A stretch of 64,000 nucleotides of DNA from contig QJNS01000101.1 in assembly GCA_004154925.1 (NCBI GenBank), positions 124,001 to 188,000 on the forward strand, read 5' to 3'. Under the pieces are notes generated by a model. It had not been told where the DNA came from, ran no database searches, and saw only the letters and a program-made list of their open reading frames with translations. A program made the translations under genes and the position numbers. Within the stretch, counting starts at the first letter, position 1. The number at the start of each line of letters is the position of its first letter. The DNA is from Monosporascus cannonballus (lineage: Eukaryota; Ascomycota; Sordariomycetes; Xylariales). Positions 49,008 through 60,751 of the stretch are shown piece by piece.

Positions 49008-50335
49008 ATGAAGCGTGAGGTGGCCATCCTCGGCGGCGGCTCTTCGGGGATGTACACGGCGGTGCGCCTTCAGGACTCCGGCAAGGGGGTCGTGGTGGTC
49101 GAGGCCGATGACACCTTCGGCAGCACCCCGAGACTTACACGGACCCTGTTATCTGGCAGCGCGACTACGTCGGGGTTCTCAACTTCCACGATATCCCGGT
49201 CGTCAGAGACTACTTCGCGCATTTCGACATCCCCCTAAGGGTTCTACGGATGTCACCCGCCCGAAGTCTGTTTATTTCGACTTCAGGGCTCGCACAGAGC
49301 TCGAGGGTTACCAGATGCCGGACCCGACGGCAGCGATCCAAGGCTACTACGGTCGCCTACTGAGGTTCCCCGGCGCTCCTTGAGGGGTTTGACAAGCTAG
49401 CGGTCCCCGTGCCGGAGGACTTGTTGCTGCTATTCCGACAGTTCGCTGAGAAGTACGGCATCCAAGACGTGGTGCCGATGCTCGCGCTGTATGGCCGGGG
49501 GGGGGGTCGACTACGGGAAAACCACGACTCTGTACATTGTCAAAGTATCTGGGCCCAACGTTTGTGGAGGGTTCAACCGTCGGCGACTGATGGCCGCCCG
49601 GCGCGACAGCCCTGGCAGGAACTATACGAAGCGGCCTACGACGCCTTGGGTTCTGACAATGTTCTATTAAGCAGCACCGTGTCAGCTGCGAAACGATCCG
49701 AAAAGGGCGTGCACCTCAAGTTCGTGAGAGCCGACGGAAGCCGCGTGGACATTCAGGCAGAGAAGTTGGTCGTCGCGATCGCCCCAACACTAGACAAGTT
49801 GTCGGCACTTGGCCTCGACGGAACGGAGGCGGGCCCGTTTGAGCGTTTCACGAACGTCCCCTATTTCACCGGAATCATTCGAGAGAGCGGATTGCGGGCA
49901 GACACCGCTGTCTTCCCGGTAAGGACCGACTCAGCTTCAACCTTCCGGCTCTCCTCCGACCTCTCGCTGTCACGCCCGCGCTGATTGACGGGGATGACCG
50001 ACGTCAAGTACGGCTCAGGCCTCCATGAGACGTCCGCCGAGGAAGCCAAGGCCGCCATCATCGAAGACCTCACCGCATTAACCACTGCTATCAACTCGAC
50101 GTCGGCTGAACCGGCGACCTTCAAGGCCCACACCCCGTTCCAGTCCACGGTTTCCAAGGAGGATATCGCGGACGGCTTCTAGAAGCAGCTCTGGAGATTG
50201 CAAGGACACAGACAGACCTACTTTACAGGCGACGCCTGGCAGTGTCGGGATTCTTCTTTGTTGTGGAACGTCACAGAGTATCGTGTCTTGCCGATACTTC
50301 TGAAAGGAACCGCAGGACACCTAGATATACCGTAG
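49008..50335 (+). pseudogene. FAD-dependent oxidoreductase, multiply broken
   Basis: The N-terminus MKREVAILGGGSSGMYTAVR is an intact dinucleotide-binding fold (GxGxxG type) followed by VVVVEADDTFG at the second strand, so this was an FAD/NAD(P)-binding flavoprotein of the amine-oxidase-like group. Later frames give DYVGVLNFHDIPVVRDYF, PVPEDLLLLFRQFAEKYGIQ, ELYEAAYDALGSDNVLLSS and LVVAIAPTLDKLSALGLDG. The C-terminal part has HTPFQSTVSKEDIADGF and LQGHRQTYFTGDAWQCRDSS. Homologous pieces alternate between frames, with shifts near 49120, 49240, 49378, in the G run 49498-49507 and near 49600. An in-frame TAG sits at 50180-50182. An intron starting GTAAGG at about 49919 has no AG acceptor before the coding sequence resumes at about 49985. 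It abuts RIP block 1 directly. Confidence 0.82.
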
Positions 50336-51444
50336 TAATATCCAATCCGAGGTCGAAATAAAGATAATAAGCTTCCCACGGTCCTCTTAATGACCCTTCC
50401 CTCCAGTACTTGCCTATGCTCTCTTAGAAGGGTAGCACGTACAGGAGACCGCAATCTCCGTCGCCTGTCAGGTCCGTCCTACGGGTGCGACCATGGAGCA
50501 CTTAGCGTTGACAGAGATGCTGATCTGCTGGTTCGCTGTAGGATTTTTGCCCACGCAACCGCCAGGCTTGTCATCTATATCGAGAGAGAACTGGTGGCTA
50601 GCTGGTCGATGCTCCACGAGACGCGTCATCTGCCACCTACGCCGAAGCCGCTCCTGTGCAGATAATGCGGTAGTTGGTTGGATGCTGTGGTTCAGGAGAT
50701 CTGGATCACCTTGCCGGCAGCATTTCGGCCAAGCACCCAGCTCGTGCGAACCAGTTGCGAAGGTAGCCAACAATGCCGCACCGAGACTGGTTCCCGCTTC
50801 TTGTTTAAAAGGCGAACTGGGTGCCAAATGCTCGACATCCACTCTTACGGCCCACCGTAGGGAAACGTCGAAAGAGTCGCTGGAACCCCCCTCCCCCCAC
50901 CGCGCTTTTCCGTCACCGGGTAAATGGGTGGTGGGAGCTGGAAACGAAAAGCTCTAGCCACATAGTGACAGGGCCACAGGCCGATAGGGTAGCCGCTAAA
51001 ACGAGCTTGCTCGGCCGATCGTTCCGTGGCCCATGTCTCGCCCACGTACGCACCGCCACTCACCCCACGAGACCCTGAATTTCCTGCAAGGGTCCCCGGG
51101 CTTGGCGTGCTCGTCCGTCCATCTTGTGACTCTTGTCTTGCTCCTGCCCTGTTTTAGATCTACGCTAGACTCCCCCTGGCAAGGAGGCCGAGCCACAGTG
51201 GAGGTTCAGGGCTGTGACTGGTCGTACCGGCGCCTTCAAGCCACTCGATGGTGCAGTGTCGAGAGACCATGGAAACGAGATAGAATTAATTAAAGGGTAT
51301 GCGACGGACGGTAGGAAATTAGCAACAGAGCTCATCCTCTTTAAGTTTTGGGCACGTAGGTGAATCGCCTCGAGAGTCTTCCTACTTCGCTCCCTTAACT
51401 GCTTGTGAAATATGGCTCTTTGTGAGCGGACGTAAACTAATAAG
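50336..51444. other. intergenic, no gene recognised
   Basis: Normal base composition. The open frame at 50493-50957 (154 codons) has no recognisable features and is overlapped by equal frames on the other strand. Confidence 0.45.
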
Positions 51445-53237
51445 ATGGCTTCTGGAGTCGGAGAGGCTGCTTCTGCGGTGGACGAGATCAAGCCATACAA
51501 GATACACGTCAGTTTCCCGCCGATCCCGAGCTAGCTCTACGTAGGGCCCGTTGCCGGGTGTTTACGTGACGTCCTTGTGGCTGACGCGCTCCAGGTCTCA
51601 TCACGGTATCTGGATCTCACAAAGCAGAAGCTCGAGATCACGAGACTGCCACACGAACTTTCGGAACCAAAGTCCGATTTCTGGTGGGAGCCCAAGTCTC
51701 AAATCGAGCCTCTCATAGATTTCTGGTGAGCCCCGGCCTGCGCGACCACAATCAGAAAATTAAAAGCTGTAGCTAAAGTCCTTTCAGGCTGGAGCAGTAT
51801 TCTTGGAGGGCGCAAGAAGATGTGCTAAACTCACAGCTGCCCCAGTTTCGTACCGCATTTACGGTCCCGTCGTCCGAGACGCCACTCAGGACTCACTTCG
51901 TCCACGTCCGCTCGCCTCATTCAAATGCCATTCCGTTGCTTCTTATCCCACCATTCCCCACCTCAAATTTATCCCTCGGGCACCTAGTCAGGCACTTCAC
52001 GGAGCCCCAAGATGTCGCCACTCAGCACCCGTTTCACTTGGTGATTCCCGCGCTACCCGGTGTCGGTTTCAGCGACGCGCTGCCGAATAATGTTCCCGTA
52101 ATATCGACCACCGCCCGATTCCTGGACTCGTTAATGCGTCGCCTCTCGTACCGCTATTACCTGGTGACGAACGCATCTTCGGGATCCGCCTCGCCGGCCG
52201 AGATCGATTATAGGCTTGCCCGCCACTTGGCAGTGCAGTATTCCGACTCTTGTCTGGGGACGCACCTCATCTCTCCCCCCGTGGCCGAACCGAAGCTCGG
52301 AGAAGCCCCCCTCGAATGGGCGAAGTGGTCATGTGCTAGCCTGCTCCGCTCTCCGGTTCTGGGCTACCGCAGCGAAGACTTCTCCGCTATCAGTAGATGC
52401 GGCAGCTTCCGCCCGTCCAAGAAGACACCGCCCACTGCCCGGCACGGCGCGAACATGCTCGGGCTGCGCGAACCCAACACGCTCGCATACGCTCTGTGCG
52501 ACTCCCCCACCGGCCTGCTGGCATACGTCCTGAAGATTCTGCGACTGTTCAGCCCCAGTCACGAGCTCACGCCGACAGAGATCGTCAGCTTCACCCATCT
52601 AGCTTGGCTTCCCGGTCCGGAAGCTGCCCTGAGATTCTGGGCCTACTGCGCGCGGAACTCGGAAAAGGCCGAGAAGAAGTCCGCCTCGAAGCCGAGGGTC
52701 AGCCTGACGGTATTCCTCGGCGACTCGGGCGGACCCGAAGATGACAACAACGCGGGGGCACGAGGCGGCGCGAAAGGCGAGGGCACGCATCCCTACTCCT
52801 GCCCGAGCTGGGCGAAGGCCAAGTACGACGTGGTCTCAGCGCAGCGAGCCGCCGGCAAGCCGGGCCTTCTGGCGTGGGAAAGACCCGAGATCATCGCAGC
52901 CGGCGTGAGGAGCCTTGCCGCAGCCGTCTCGAAAGCAGATGCCCGTCTGCGACCAGCGGCCCCACCCATCACGGCTCCGCTCGAGCAAGTTGTCACGGGA
53001 ATCGAGGAGAACGTGACCTCCCCGCCCACGTCGGCGCCTGCGTCGGTGGTTCCGAAGCCGAACCCGGCTCGCTTAGCTCCGCCGGCACAAGGCGACAGGA
53101 TGCAACCTATCCGTGAGGTCAGCGATGATATGGCAGTAGGGAGCCACCATAGCATACCCAGCAAGGATCCGTCCCCCGTCCCCGCCGAACCCCAACCTCA
53201 ACTCCACTCAGCGACGCCGGTAGATGCGAGAGCGTAA
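51445..53237 (+). CDS. epoxide-hydrolase-like alpha/beta-hydrolase lacking catalytic motifs
   Basis: Exons 51445-51507, 51595-51725 and 51788-53237 join in frame to 547 aa. The N-terminus (DEIKPYKIHVSSRYLDLTKQ, then LEITRLPHEL and WLEQYSWRAQEDVLNSQLPQ) is the lid/EHN domain of microsomal-type epoxide hydrolases, and FHLVIPALPGVGFSDAL matches their core. Two key sites look changed. The oxyanion motif HGWP is LLLIPPFPTSN at about residues 115-125. The nucleophile loop GGDWG is ASSGSASPAEIDYRLARHLA from about residue 194, with no Asp in the expected place. A hydrolase reaction is therefore doubtful. The last 120 residues are a Pro/Ala/Ser-rich tail. No stop or frameshift is seen. The gene sits alone in a 4.8-kb island between two RIP blocks. 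Confidence 0.8.
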
Positions 53238-53750
53238 CCATACAGCCCGAGGTCGGTAGAGAGGTTGTTGTAATGTCTGAATAGAACGAATCGATCCCTG
53301 GACTCATGGGAAGGAACTATCGCTGGGGACTCTGTTGCCGTACGGCCGGAATAAGTTACGGTCGGGATGACGCATATAGGGGTGTTCTGCGGGCCCGGCA
53401 CGATTATGGACCACATGCACCATACTTACGATTCTTTACCTTTATGTTTTGTTACAATGATACCAGGTTGGAATGAAAATCATAAGCTGAAGCTGGACTT
53501 ATTCCATACAGAACTGCTAGCATGAAATCATGATTGTAACCTTGTCAGGCAACCTGCTCCAAGGCACAGCAGGTTACAACCGGTTTCATATCAGTACCAA
53601 TAGTAAACAATAAGGGCAGCCTGCGTTTGCCCCGTGTCAATAAATGGCTTACTGAGTGTAGCTCTGCCCATAACATTTGAGCCGGCCCTGTGTAAGGCAC
53701 GGAGGATGAAAGGTTGACGAAGTAAGGGGTAATATATGTAATGTATTACA
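53238..53750. other. 3' flank of the hydrolase-like gene to the AT-rich boundary
   Basis: Normal composition until about 53740. There is a hairpin at 53536-53577 (aacctgct/agcaggtt inside gtaacc/ggttac). The surrounding sequence looks like non-coding or old transposon-end DNA. Confidence 0.45.
53536..53577. repeat. stem-loop
   Basis: AACCTGCT and AGCAGGTT pair around CCAAGGCAC, with GTAACC/GGTTAC pairing outside. It lies about 200 bp from the edge of RIP block 2 and might be a transposon end. Confidence 0.4.
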
Positions 53751-54203
53751 CAAACCACTTCTAATTTTAACGATATTAATTACGTATAAGTTGTTATACA
53801 ATTATATTAATATTACACTAATATATATAAAGTAAAAAGGTTTTATAAACTTAAAATTAATACTATAATAAATTTACCGAAAATAAATTTATAATATTAA
53901 CATTTGCATTAATATTAATATGTATCATAACTAATATTATTATACATTTTAATAGTAATATAAAAGTTTACAATATACGTTAAACTTTAAAAAGTTTCTA
54001 TCGCATTAATTTTTAAATAATATCGCGGCAGATATTTATTTAATAATATGATTTATTTCATTTTTAAAATTAACAAATTAACTTAATATATATATAATAT
54101 TAATAATAATGAAAAGAAACATATCGAAATTAATATTATTATAACAGTAATTATACTTTAGTAATATTAACAGAATCACAGTATTTTTAATAATATATAT
54201 TTT

Positions 54204-54263
54204 TGTGATAATATGCACAGCTAGTCCTTATAAGGTGGATTAGGGTGTCCAAACCCCAATTAG
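54204..54263 (+). repeat. 60-bp repeat, copy A
   Basis: tgtgataatatgcacagcta ... ccaaaccccaattag. It is 58 of 60 identical to copy B at 58434-58493 in the same orientation. Almost unmutated although embedded in RIP DNA. Confidence 0.85.
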
Positions 54264-54277
54264 GTTACCTCAGCTAG

Positions 54278-54395
54278 CTCAGGCCTCTCTGGCTCGTTTT
54301 CTCAATTTCTTTAAAGTCACTCAAGTACCGCTCTATAACGCTAAATATTAACCAATCAAATCCCAAATTCCCGTAACGAGCCAGCGAGGTCTGAG
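54278..54395. repeat. small inverted-repeat element next to copy A
   Basis: ctcaggcctctctggctcgtt (54278-54298) and aacgagccagcgaggtctgag (54375-54395) are 21-bp inverted repeats with three mismatches, enclosing about 76 bp of non-coding sequence. It resembles a MITE and its composition is normal. Confidence 0.55.
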
Positions 54396-54399
54396 TTGT

Positions 54400-57300
54400 A
54401 ATTGCGTAAAAACGGTTTCGTTTAATATATTTGCTTTTTTAAAAAAATAAAAATCCGTAATAACTTAATAATAATACGTTTTTGTAAATATATATATATA
54501 TACAATTATCTTAATTATGGCTTATTATTAATATTACGATAATCCTGATCAGGACCTATTTGCCACTTTTAAACTCTAATGTATGTAATAGCTGTAGCCT
54601 GAACCTATCGCGTTATTATCCCCTTTTTTAAAATACGATAAATCCGAATTCTTCCAGTTCTACCGGGCCACGTTTTTAAAACAAAATATACGTATACGTA
54701 CCTTGAATTTTTGGCATTAATATAAAAAAATTAATATAATGTTTAAAAATTTTATTCGTAATTAAGTTCTGTATAACGATTTAAGCCGAATTATTAATTT
54801 AACCGTTCGGATTAATTAATTAATTAACGTATTAAAAGAAAAACGAACATGGGAACGGTTATTAACATATGAAAATTAGCAAAAATTTTAGTTCCTGTTA
54901 ATTAGAACCTTATTATATATAAATATTATAATATATTATATAAGGAATTTATAATTTTTGTAAAAGGGCCTAAATTCCGCCGCCCGCCGGAAAAAGTATT
55001 ATTTGAAATTAATATAATTTATATTATTTTAAACGAAAGTTAACGTTTTATAAAAATATTTATTTTTAATTAATTTAAGTTTTTAAACCAAATAATTATA
55101 TATTTAAAGAAAAAATGGTAATCGTATAATACGAAACGAAAAACGAAATAGTTTCGTAATAATAATAATTTGGATATTTTTATATATTTTTTTTATAATC
55201 CTAATTATTATAATTAAGATAATTTCCAAAATTAACGGTAATTATCTGCCTTATTTATTAAGCAGGTTTTTATTATTTTCGAGTTTATTACGGGATAATA
55301 TTAATATATTAAGGGGGTTAGGTATTTGCGAAAATTATTGTACGTTAAATAAAAATATAATTCGGTTAATAAAAAAATTAAGGTAACCGTATTAATTCTT
55401 TTATAATAATATAATTTTAATTAAGATAAATTGCGTTTTATAATTTGGTATAATAAAACGATATTATATTTTAATACGATAATTTTAATATTTAAAATTA
55501 TATTCGTAATATAATATTTCGATACGATATCGTTATATGGAATATTATTACAGCTTTTACCCGTTATTGCAGCCGTATTTTTTAAAAAAAAGTTAAAATA
55601 ATTTATATTTCGGCTTAATTAATATTATAAAATAAAATAATTTTATGAAACGTTATAATAATATCTAATACCGCTTAATATTTTTTTTAGTTCGTAATTA
55701 ATATTATTTGGATTTTATTTCCGGCTTTTATTAATACGTTTTATAAACGTTATAAGCAAAAGTTTTCCGGTTTTCCTAAGTTAAAGCGTATACCGTATAA
55801 TAAGCGCCGTTCGATTTCGTTAAATATAATCAACAAAAACGAAGGCATTATCGACGGTATTTATGGCGTATATCGAAAACTTTTTTAAAGAATATATAAA
55901 TTTAAAAAAAAATAATCCCATCGGTTTTTGGAACGTTTTTATCTTATTTATAAAAATCAAAAAACAATTAATTATATTCGAAAAATATAAGTTAATTAAA
56001 CCGAAATAACCGATCCATATAATAAAAAACGGTAATTTCTTCCTGTTTTTACTTTATTTTATATACAAATAAATTTCCTACTTATAATTATATATATTTA
56101 TTAGCCCGATAATATAACCGAAACGTATAAAATATAAATAACCTTAAAAACGGATCGTTAATTTTTAAATAAAATAACATAATTATATTAAAAATCGCCG
56201 AAATTCCACTTTTTCGAACCCTTTATTCTTTATATGCATAATATTTGCATATTTGCATTGTTTTTGCAGGAATTACGTATTTAATACGAACCATTTATAA
56301 TAAAAACGTTTAATATATATGGAACTTCCCGGAATACCTCGATCGAAAACTTTTTTTTCGAAAATCGAACTTATCGAATTCATAGAATATATATGCTTCC
56401 GGTTAACCGTCGTCGAATTTAAATTTATTACGTATAATATGGTTTTTAAATATTTTAATCGCGCCGAATAAATAAGGAAAATATCGTAAGATCTTAATTA
56501 AAACGTGTTAATAAATAAGGATCTTTTTAATAAAACTTTTTTATTATTATTTATTAATAATATGTTACCTGGTAACATAAATAATTTAACGGACTGCTTA
56601 TAAGTATTTTATTTTTTAATTCGGGAATATAATTTATTTATATTATTTATTAAACGGTACGGTCCTAATTAAAACGTACCGAATAAAACCTTTTTATCGG
56701 ATAATTATAAGGCCGGAAATATTTTTAATACGGCCGATATTTTATAAGGCGATAATTTTTTAATCTTATTAAAAATAATAACCAATTATTAATTAATATT
56801 ATTTTTGTTAATAAAAAGTTGCGAAATTATTACCGTTTTTTCCAAAAAACCCAAGTTTATTTATGCCTTTCGTATATTATACGATATGGCGACGTTAATT
56901 ATATTAAGCGGTTAATACCGATATTATTATTTTTTTATAGAGCCGGTTAATTTAATTACGATAAAAAATATTTTATTTTAATTAGATATTGCGTCTTATA
57001 ATATTAGATTAAATCTTAATTAATTCGATCTTAATATTAAATTTAATTTCGATAAAATTTTTAAAAAAAATATAAAAAGTATTTAATCGAAAAGGCGAAT
57101 ATTATAATCGGTGGCTTACTGGCGAATTCCGCCGGTCGAAAAACAATATATATAATATTAATATTTTTTTTTCCGAGATTCGTTTTTAGTTAGGTACCGT
57201 ATATCTTTATAACGCAAATTCCATGTCCGTTATGCTTTCTTGCGAAATAGGCATTATGCTATTCGGGACTTTCGCAACGAAATCTTCGAATACGCCCATT

Positions 57301-58433
57301 TTTTGTTTCGAAATTTTTGGTTTGTTAAAAAATATCTATTTCGGATTAAAAGGGATAGCTGGGAATCCGAAAATATTTTAGCCAGGGGCCGTAAAACCAT
57401 GGAAATTAAGTTTATTAATTTTAATGATATTATACTTATTATTGATAACGTAAATAGGCTTAACTGGCTGGATATAACAAAAAACGAAAATTAATTTATA
57501 AATAGCTTTAACGTAACTGCTCGAAAAGTTTTTAATATTAAGTTCGTTAAGGATAATTTGGTTTAAAACAACCGTAATATCCTATATATAAAAGAAAGTT
57601 ATAATCCCATAATGCAAATTATCGATAACTTAATTAATAATCTTGATTAAAACAATCCGTTATCGTTATTGTTGTTATCGGATAAGTAAAATAAGGATTT
57701 ATCGGATAAAAACGAACCGTTAATATAATTTTTTATTTTTTATTATTTTATAATATATTTTCATATAAGCGATATAATATTTATATTATAATTGTAATAT
57801 TAGTATAACTTTATTACTTACGTAATTTTGATTAATTAATTTCGGAATTATTTTATATATTATTATAATTATTTGGTTATTATATAAATGTAATTTGTTT
57901 ATTTCCGGTAATGGAATTGCAAATAAGAAAATAATATTTTACAATACGATATACGGTATAATTATTAACGAAATTAATATAAGCAATTAAATTTATAATT
58001 TGCGTAATCTTAATTAATTATATCCCGTTCGAACGTTTTGTTTTTCGTAAAGTTATATAAAAATATTATATTATTTATAATTAAATATAACGTATAATTT
58101 CGGATTAATCCGTATATCTCGTTTGTAATTAATTTACCAATTAACGTTTTTAGATATTTTTTAATATATCTTTTTTCCGTTTTGCTTTTTTTTGCGCGTT
58201 ATTATAACCTATATATTAATAACTCTTTTTACGTTTTCGGGTCCTAAGATTTTGTTCGTTTTAAGCGTAATATTTACGTTTAAGGTTTTTTGGAAATTTT
58301 TATTCGGATTATATAATAATATCGAATATTTGAGAATTACGTATAAATATTTTTCGCCGCGCTCTTATACGCAATTTATATATTTATTACCCGTATAATT
58401 CCGTAAATTATAATATTTATAAAATAATTACAT
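54400..58433. repeat. unclassified RIP-mutated DNA between the two 60-bp repeats
   Basis: About 4 kb of heavily mutated DNA. A few runs stay open (for example the plus frame at 57240-57494, with FRNEIFEYAHFLFRNF), but I cannot assign them to a transposase or polymerase family. It may be one element whose ends are marked by the 60-bp direct repeats. Confidence 0.4.
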
Positions 58434-58493
58434 TGTGATGATATGCACAGCTAGTCCTTATAAGGTGGATTAAGGTGTCCAAACCCCAATTAG
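58434..58493 (+). repeat. 60-bp repeat, copy B
   Basis: Second copy of the 54204-54263 repeat. After the shared part it continues into a palindrome (58479-58501), whereas copy A continues into the small inverted-repeat element. Confidence 0.85.
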
Positions 58494-58501
58494 GGGTTTG
58501 G
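58479..58501. repeat. palindrome with 9-bp arms
   Basis: CCAAACCCC and GGGGTTTGG are perfect inverted arms around AATTA. In copy A the right arm is missing. Confidence 0.7.
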
Positions 58502-60644
58502 AATTGCTGACCTTTTGGTATTGTGGCTAGCGTCGCACCTTTGTTATCTTATATACATAATATGTATTTCTTGGCTAAACGGCTCGGTCTATAAAGTTAT
58601 AAACCTTTTTTCATATTATTTATATAATATCCGGTTTATGTAACCTTTTTATTAAATTGCAAAAATTATAATTAGTCGAAAATCTATAATTAATTTAACA
58701 ATTTAATAATTTATAAAACCGGCATAATTCGTTATAACGTAAATTGTATTCTGTCGGTTATTATTATGGAAAATATTTCAAATTATATTATTAATATTTA
58801 ATGCTTATATAAATACCGCATTTTTCCTTAATAAAAAATTCTATTTATAATATAAGCCTTTTGTAATATTATCGAATTTATAAATTTTTAATAATCGTAG
58901 AATTTGTTTAATTAATATATATTTGCATTAATATTAAAACGTAAGGTATTTATTTTTTTCTAGTTTTCCGCCATATTAATATAACTTTATAACATATACA
59001 TAATGTCTGGAATCGGCTATATATAATATATACTTTCCGTAAGAAATATTTTATATTTTAAAATAATCAAATATTGCTTAATTAATACGAAAATGCTCTA
59101 ATTAAAACCACGTCGTTGGTTTCGCCTTATCGCAAATTATTCTGGTACCGGTTCCGGCTATTTTTTGGTTAAAAATTTTGTTACCCGTCTTTAAAGTTAT
59201 TTTTCGGGGGCAAATTATTCTTATTCTGATACCTATTTCGGCTATTTTTTGGTCCGAAATCTTATTACCCGTTCTTAAGGTTATTTTTTGGGGGCAGGTT
59301 ATTTTTCGGAAACAGGTTATTTTTTAAGGACATTATTAACGAATTTAACTTTTTTAACCGGGCGAATAAGGTTTTTTGGATTTATTCGGGGTATATTATC
59401 GGAAGCTATAACGGAAATTACTTTCATTATATCGACAAGGAATTTATCCACCTTTAATAATATTATGAAATATATAAAAATATATGTTATAATATGGATT
59501 TCGGATATTAAATAAAAAAAACTAATTAATAATTATTATATCGTAAATAACGTAATTTTATATGTTAAAATATAACAAATATTTAAAATTATAAAAAATT
59601 ATAATTAAATAAATAATATTAATTATATATTAAGTAATTATAATAATTATATTTAATATATATTTAATCGAAATAATTTTATAAATTATATTAAGAAATT
59701 TGTAACAAAATTTAAATTTCGTATAATTTATATATAGTTATTAAGTTCTTTTTTTATATATTATTATTTCGTTATAAAAAATAACGTTAATTTCTTTATT
59801 TATATTTAATAACTTATATAAACCTAATAATTTATATATATATAATTACATAATCTTAAAGTTTATATATATTTTAATCTTAATTATATATATTGCCCTA
59901 GAATATTTTTATAATTTATTAATTATCCGTAAATTTTATTTATATATTATAAATCCTTATATATTCCTTATTTATATTAATAATATATTCAGCAATTATT
60001 TAATATATAAATTCTACTTCATTTACTATATTTTATATTTTTTATTTGTATTTTTAATCTTAATTAGGCCGAATTTATATAGGTAAATTTATAATATTAT
60101 TAAATTTTCTAATTATAATTATTTATATATATATATTTAATATTATGCAGTTATTATAATGGTATTACCGCCATTTAATAAAGCAAAATATAATAATCGT
60201 ATTCGGAAAATATATAACAACCTAATAAAAAATTAGAACGTATATAAATATCGTAACGGTATTAGGTTAATTTTCGATATAAATTATATTAATTGCGGCG
60301 TTATTTTCTGTACTTTATGTCCTATTATATATACCGTTTTTTTAAACCTTGCCCTAGCCTATAAAGTAAACTTTCCTTAAATTAAACGATTATTCGACAA
60401 AATTCTAATATTATAAAATTTTTATAAGGTAAATTTTATTACCATATGCTAAAAAAACGTAAATTACTTACCGTTATATATATATTAACGCATATTTTAT
60501 TTACGATAATTTCGAAATAACACTTAAATAAATATTCCGAAACCTCGATTATATATATATAATTTATAAAAAATTAATAAGAAATGCATTTATATATTTT
60601 AATAACTTTTAAATTTTGTTTTTACCAGATCCCGAAAAAGTTAT
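58494..60644. other. AT-rich DNA holding an 83-bp tandem repeat
   Basis: Mostly featureless RIP-like sequence. The only clear structure is the tandem repeat from 59141 to about 59310. Confidence 0.4.
59141..59310. repeat. tandem repeat, period 83 bp, two copies plus a partial
   Basis: tctggtaccggttccggctattttttggt at 59141 recurs as tctgatacctatttcggctattttttggt at 59224. Both are followed by ttacccgt, then ggttattttt and gggggca. A shortened derivative (ggttatttttcggaaaca) follows. Confidence 0.65.
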
Positions 60645-60751
60645 TGTGACGAGCTATGGGGTTTAACCAACTATTAAATCTTAAGTCGACGGGTTTATGT
60701 TAGCAGGAGTACCGTGGGAATCTAAGCAATAAATACAATAATCGTATTACA
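60645..60751 (+). repeat. low-RIP patch, possible LTR start
   Basis: tgtgacgagctatggggttt begins with TGTGAC, the usual start of fungal Ty3-type LTRs, and the patch stays normal in composition to about 60720. It ends with tcgtattaca. It lies upstream of a plus-strand Ty3 pol, so it may be (part of) its 5' LTR. At 107 bp this would be short, and the second LTR lies outside the window. Confidence 0.35.

Noticed and set aside
50493..50957. Plus-strand frame of 154 codons
   Set aside because: No domain, equal-sized frames on the opposite strand, and no start or splice context that stands out.
57240..57494. Open frame in RIP block 2 as a real gene
   Set aside because: Embedded in RIP-mutated repeat DNA, with no start context and no recognisable family; best seen as a chance open stretch of a dead element.
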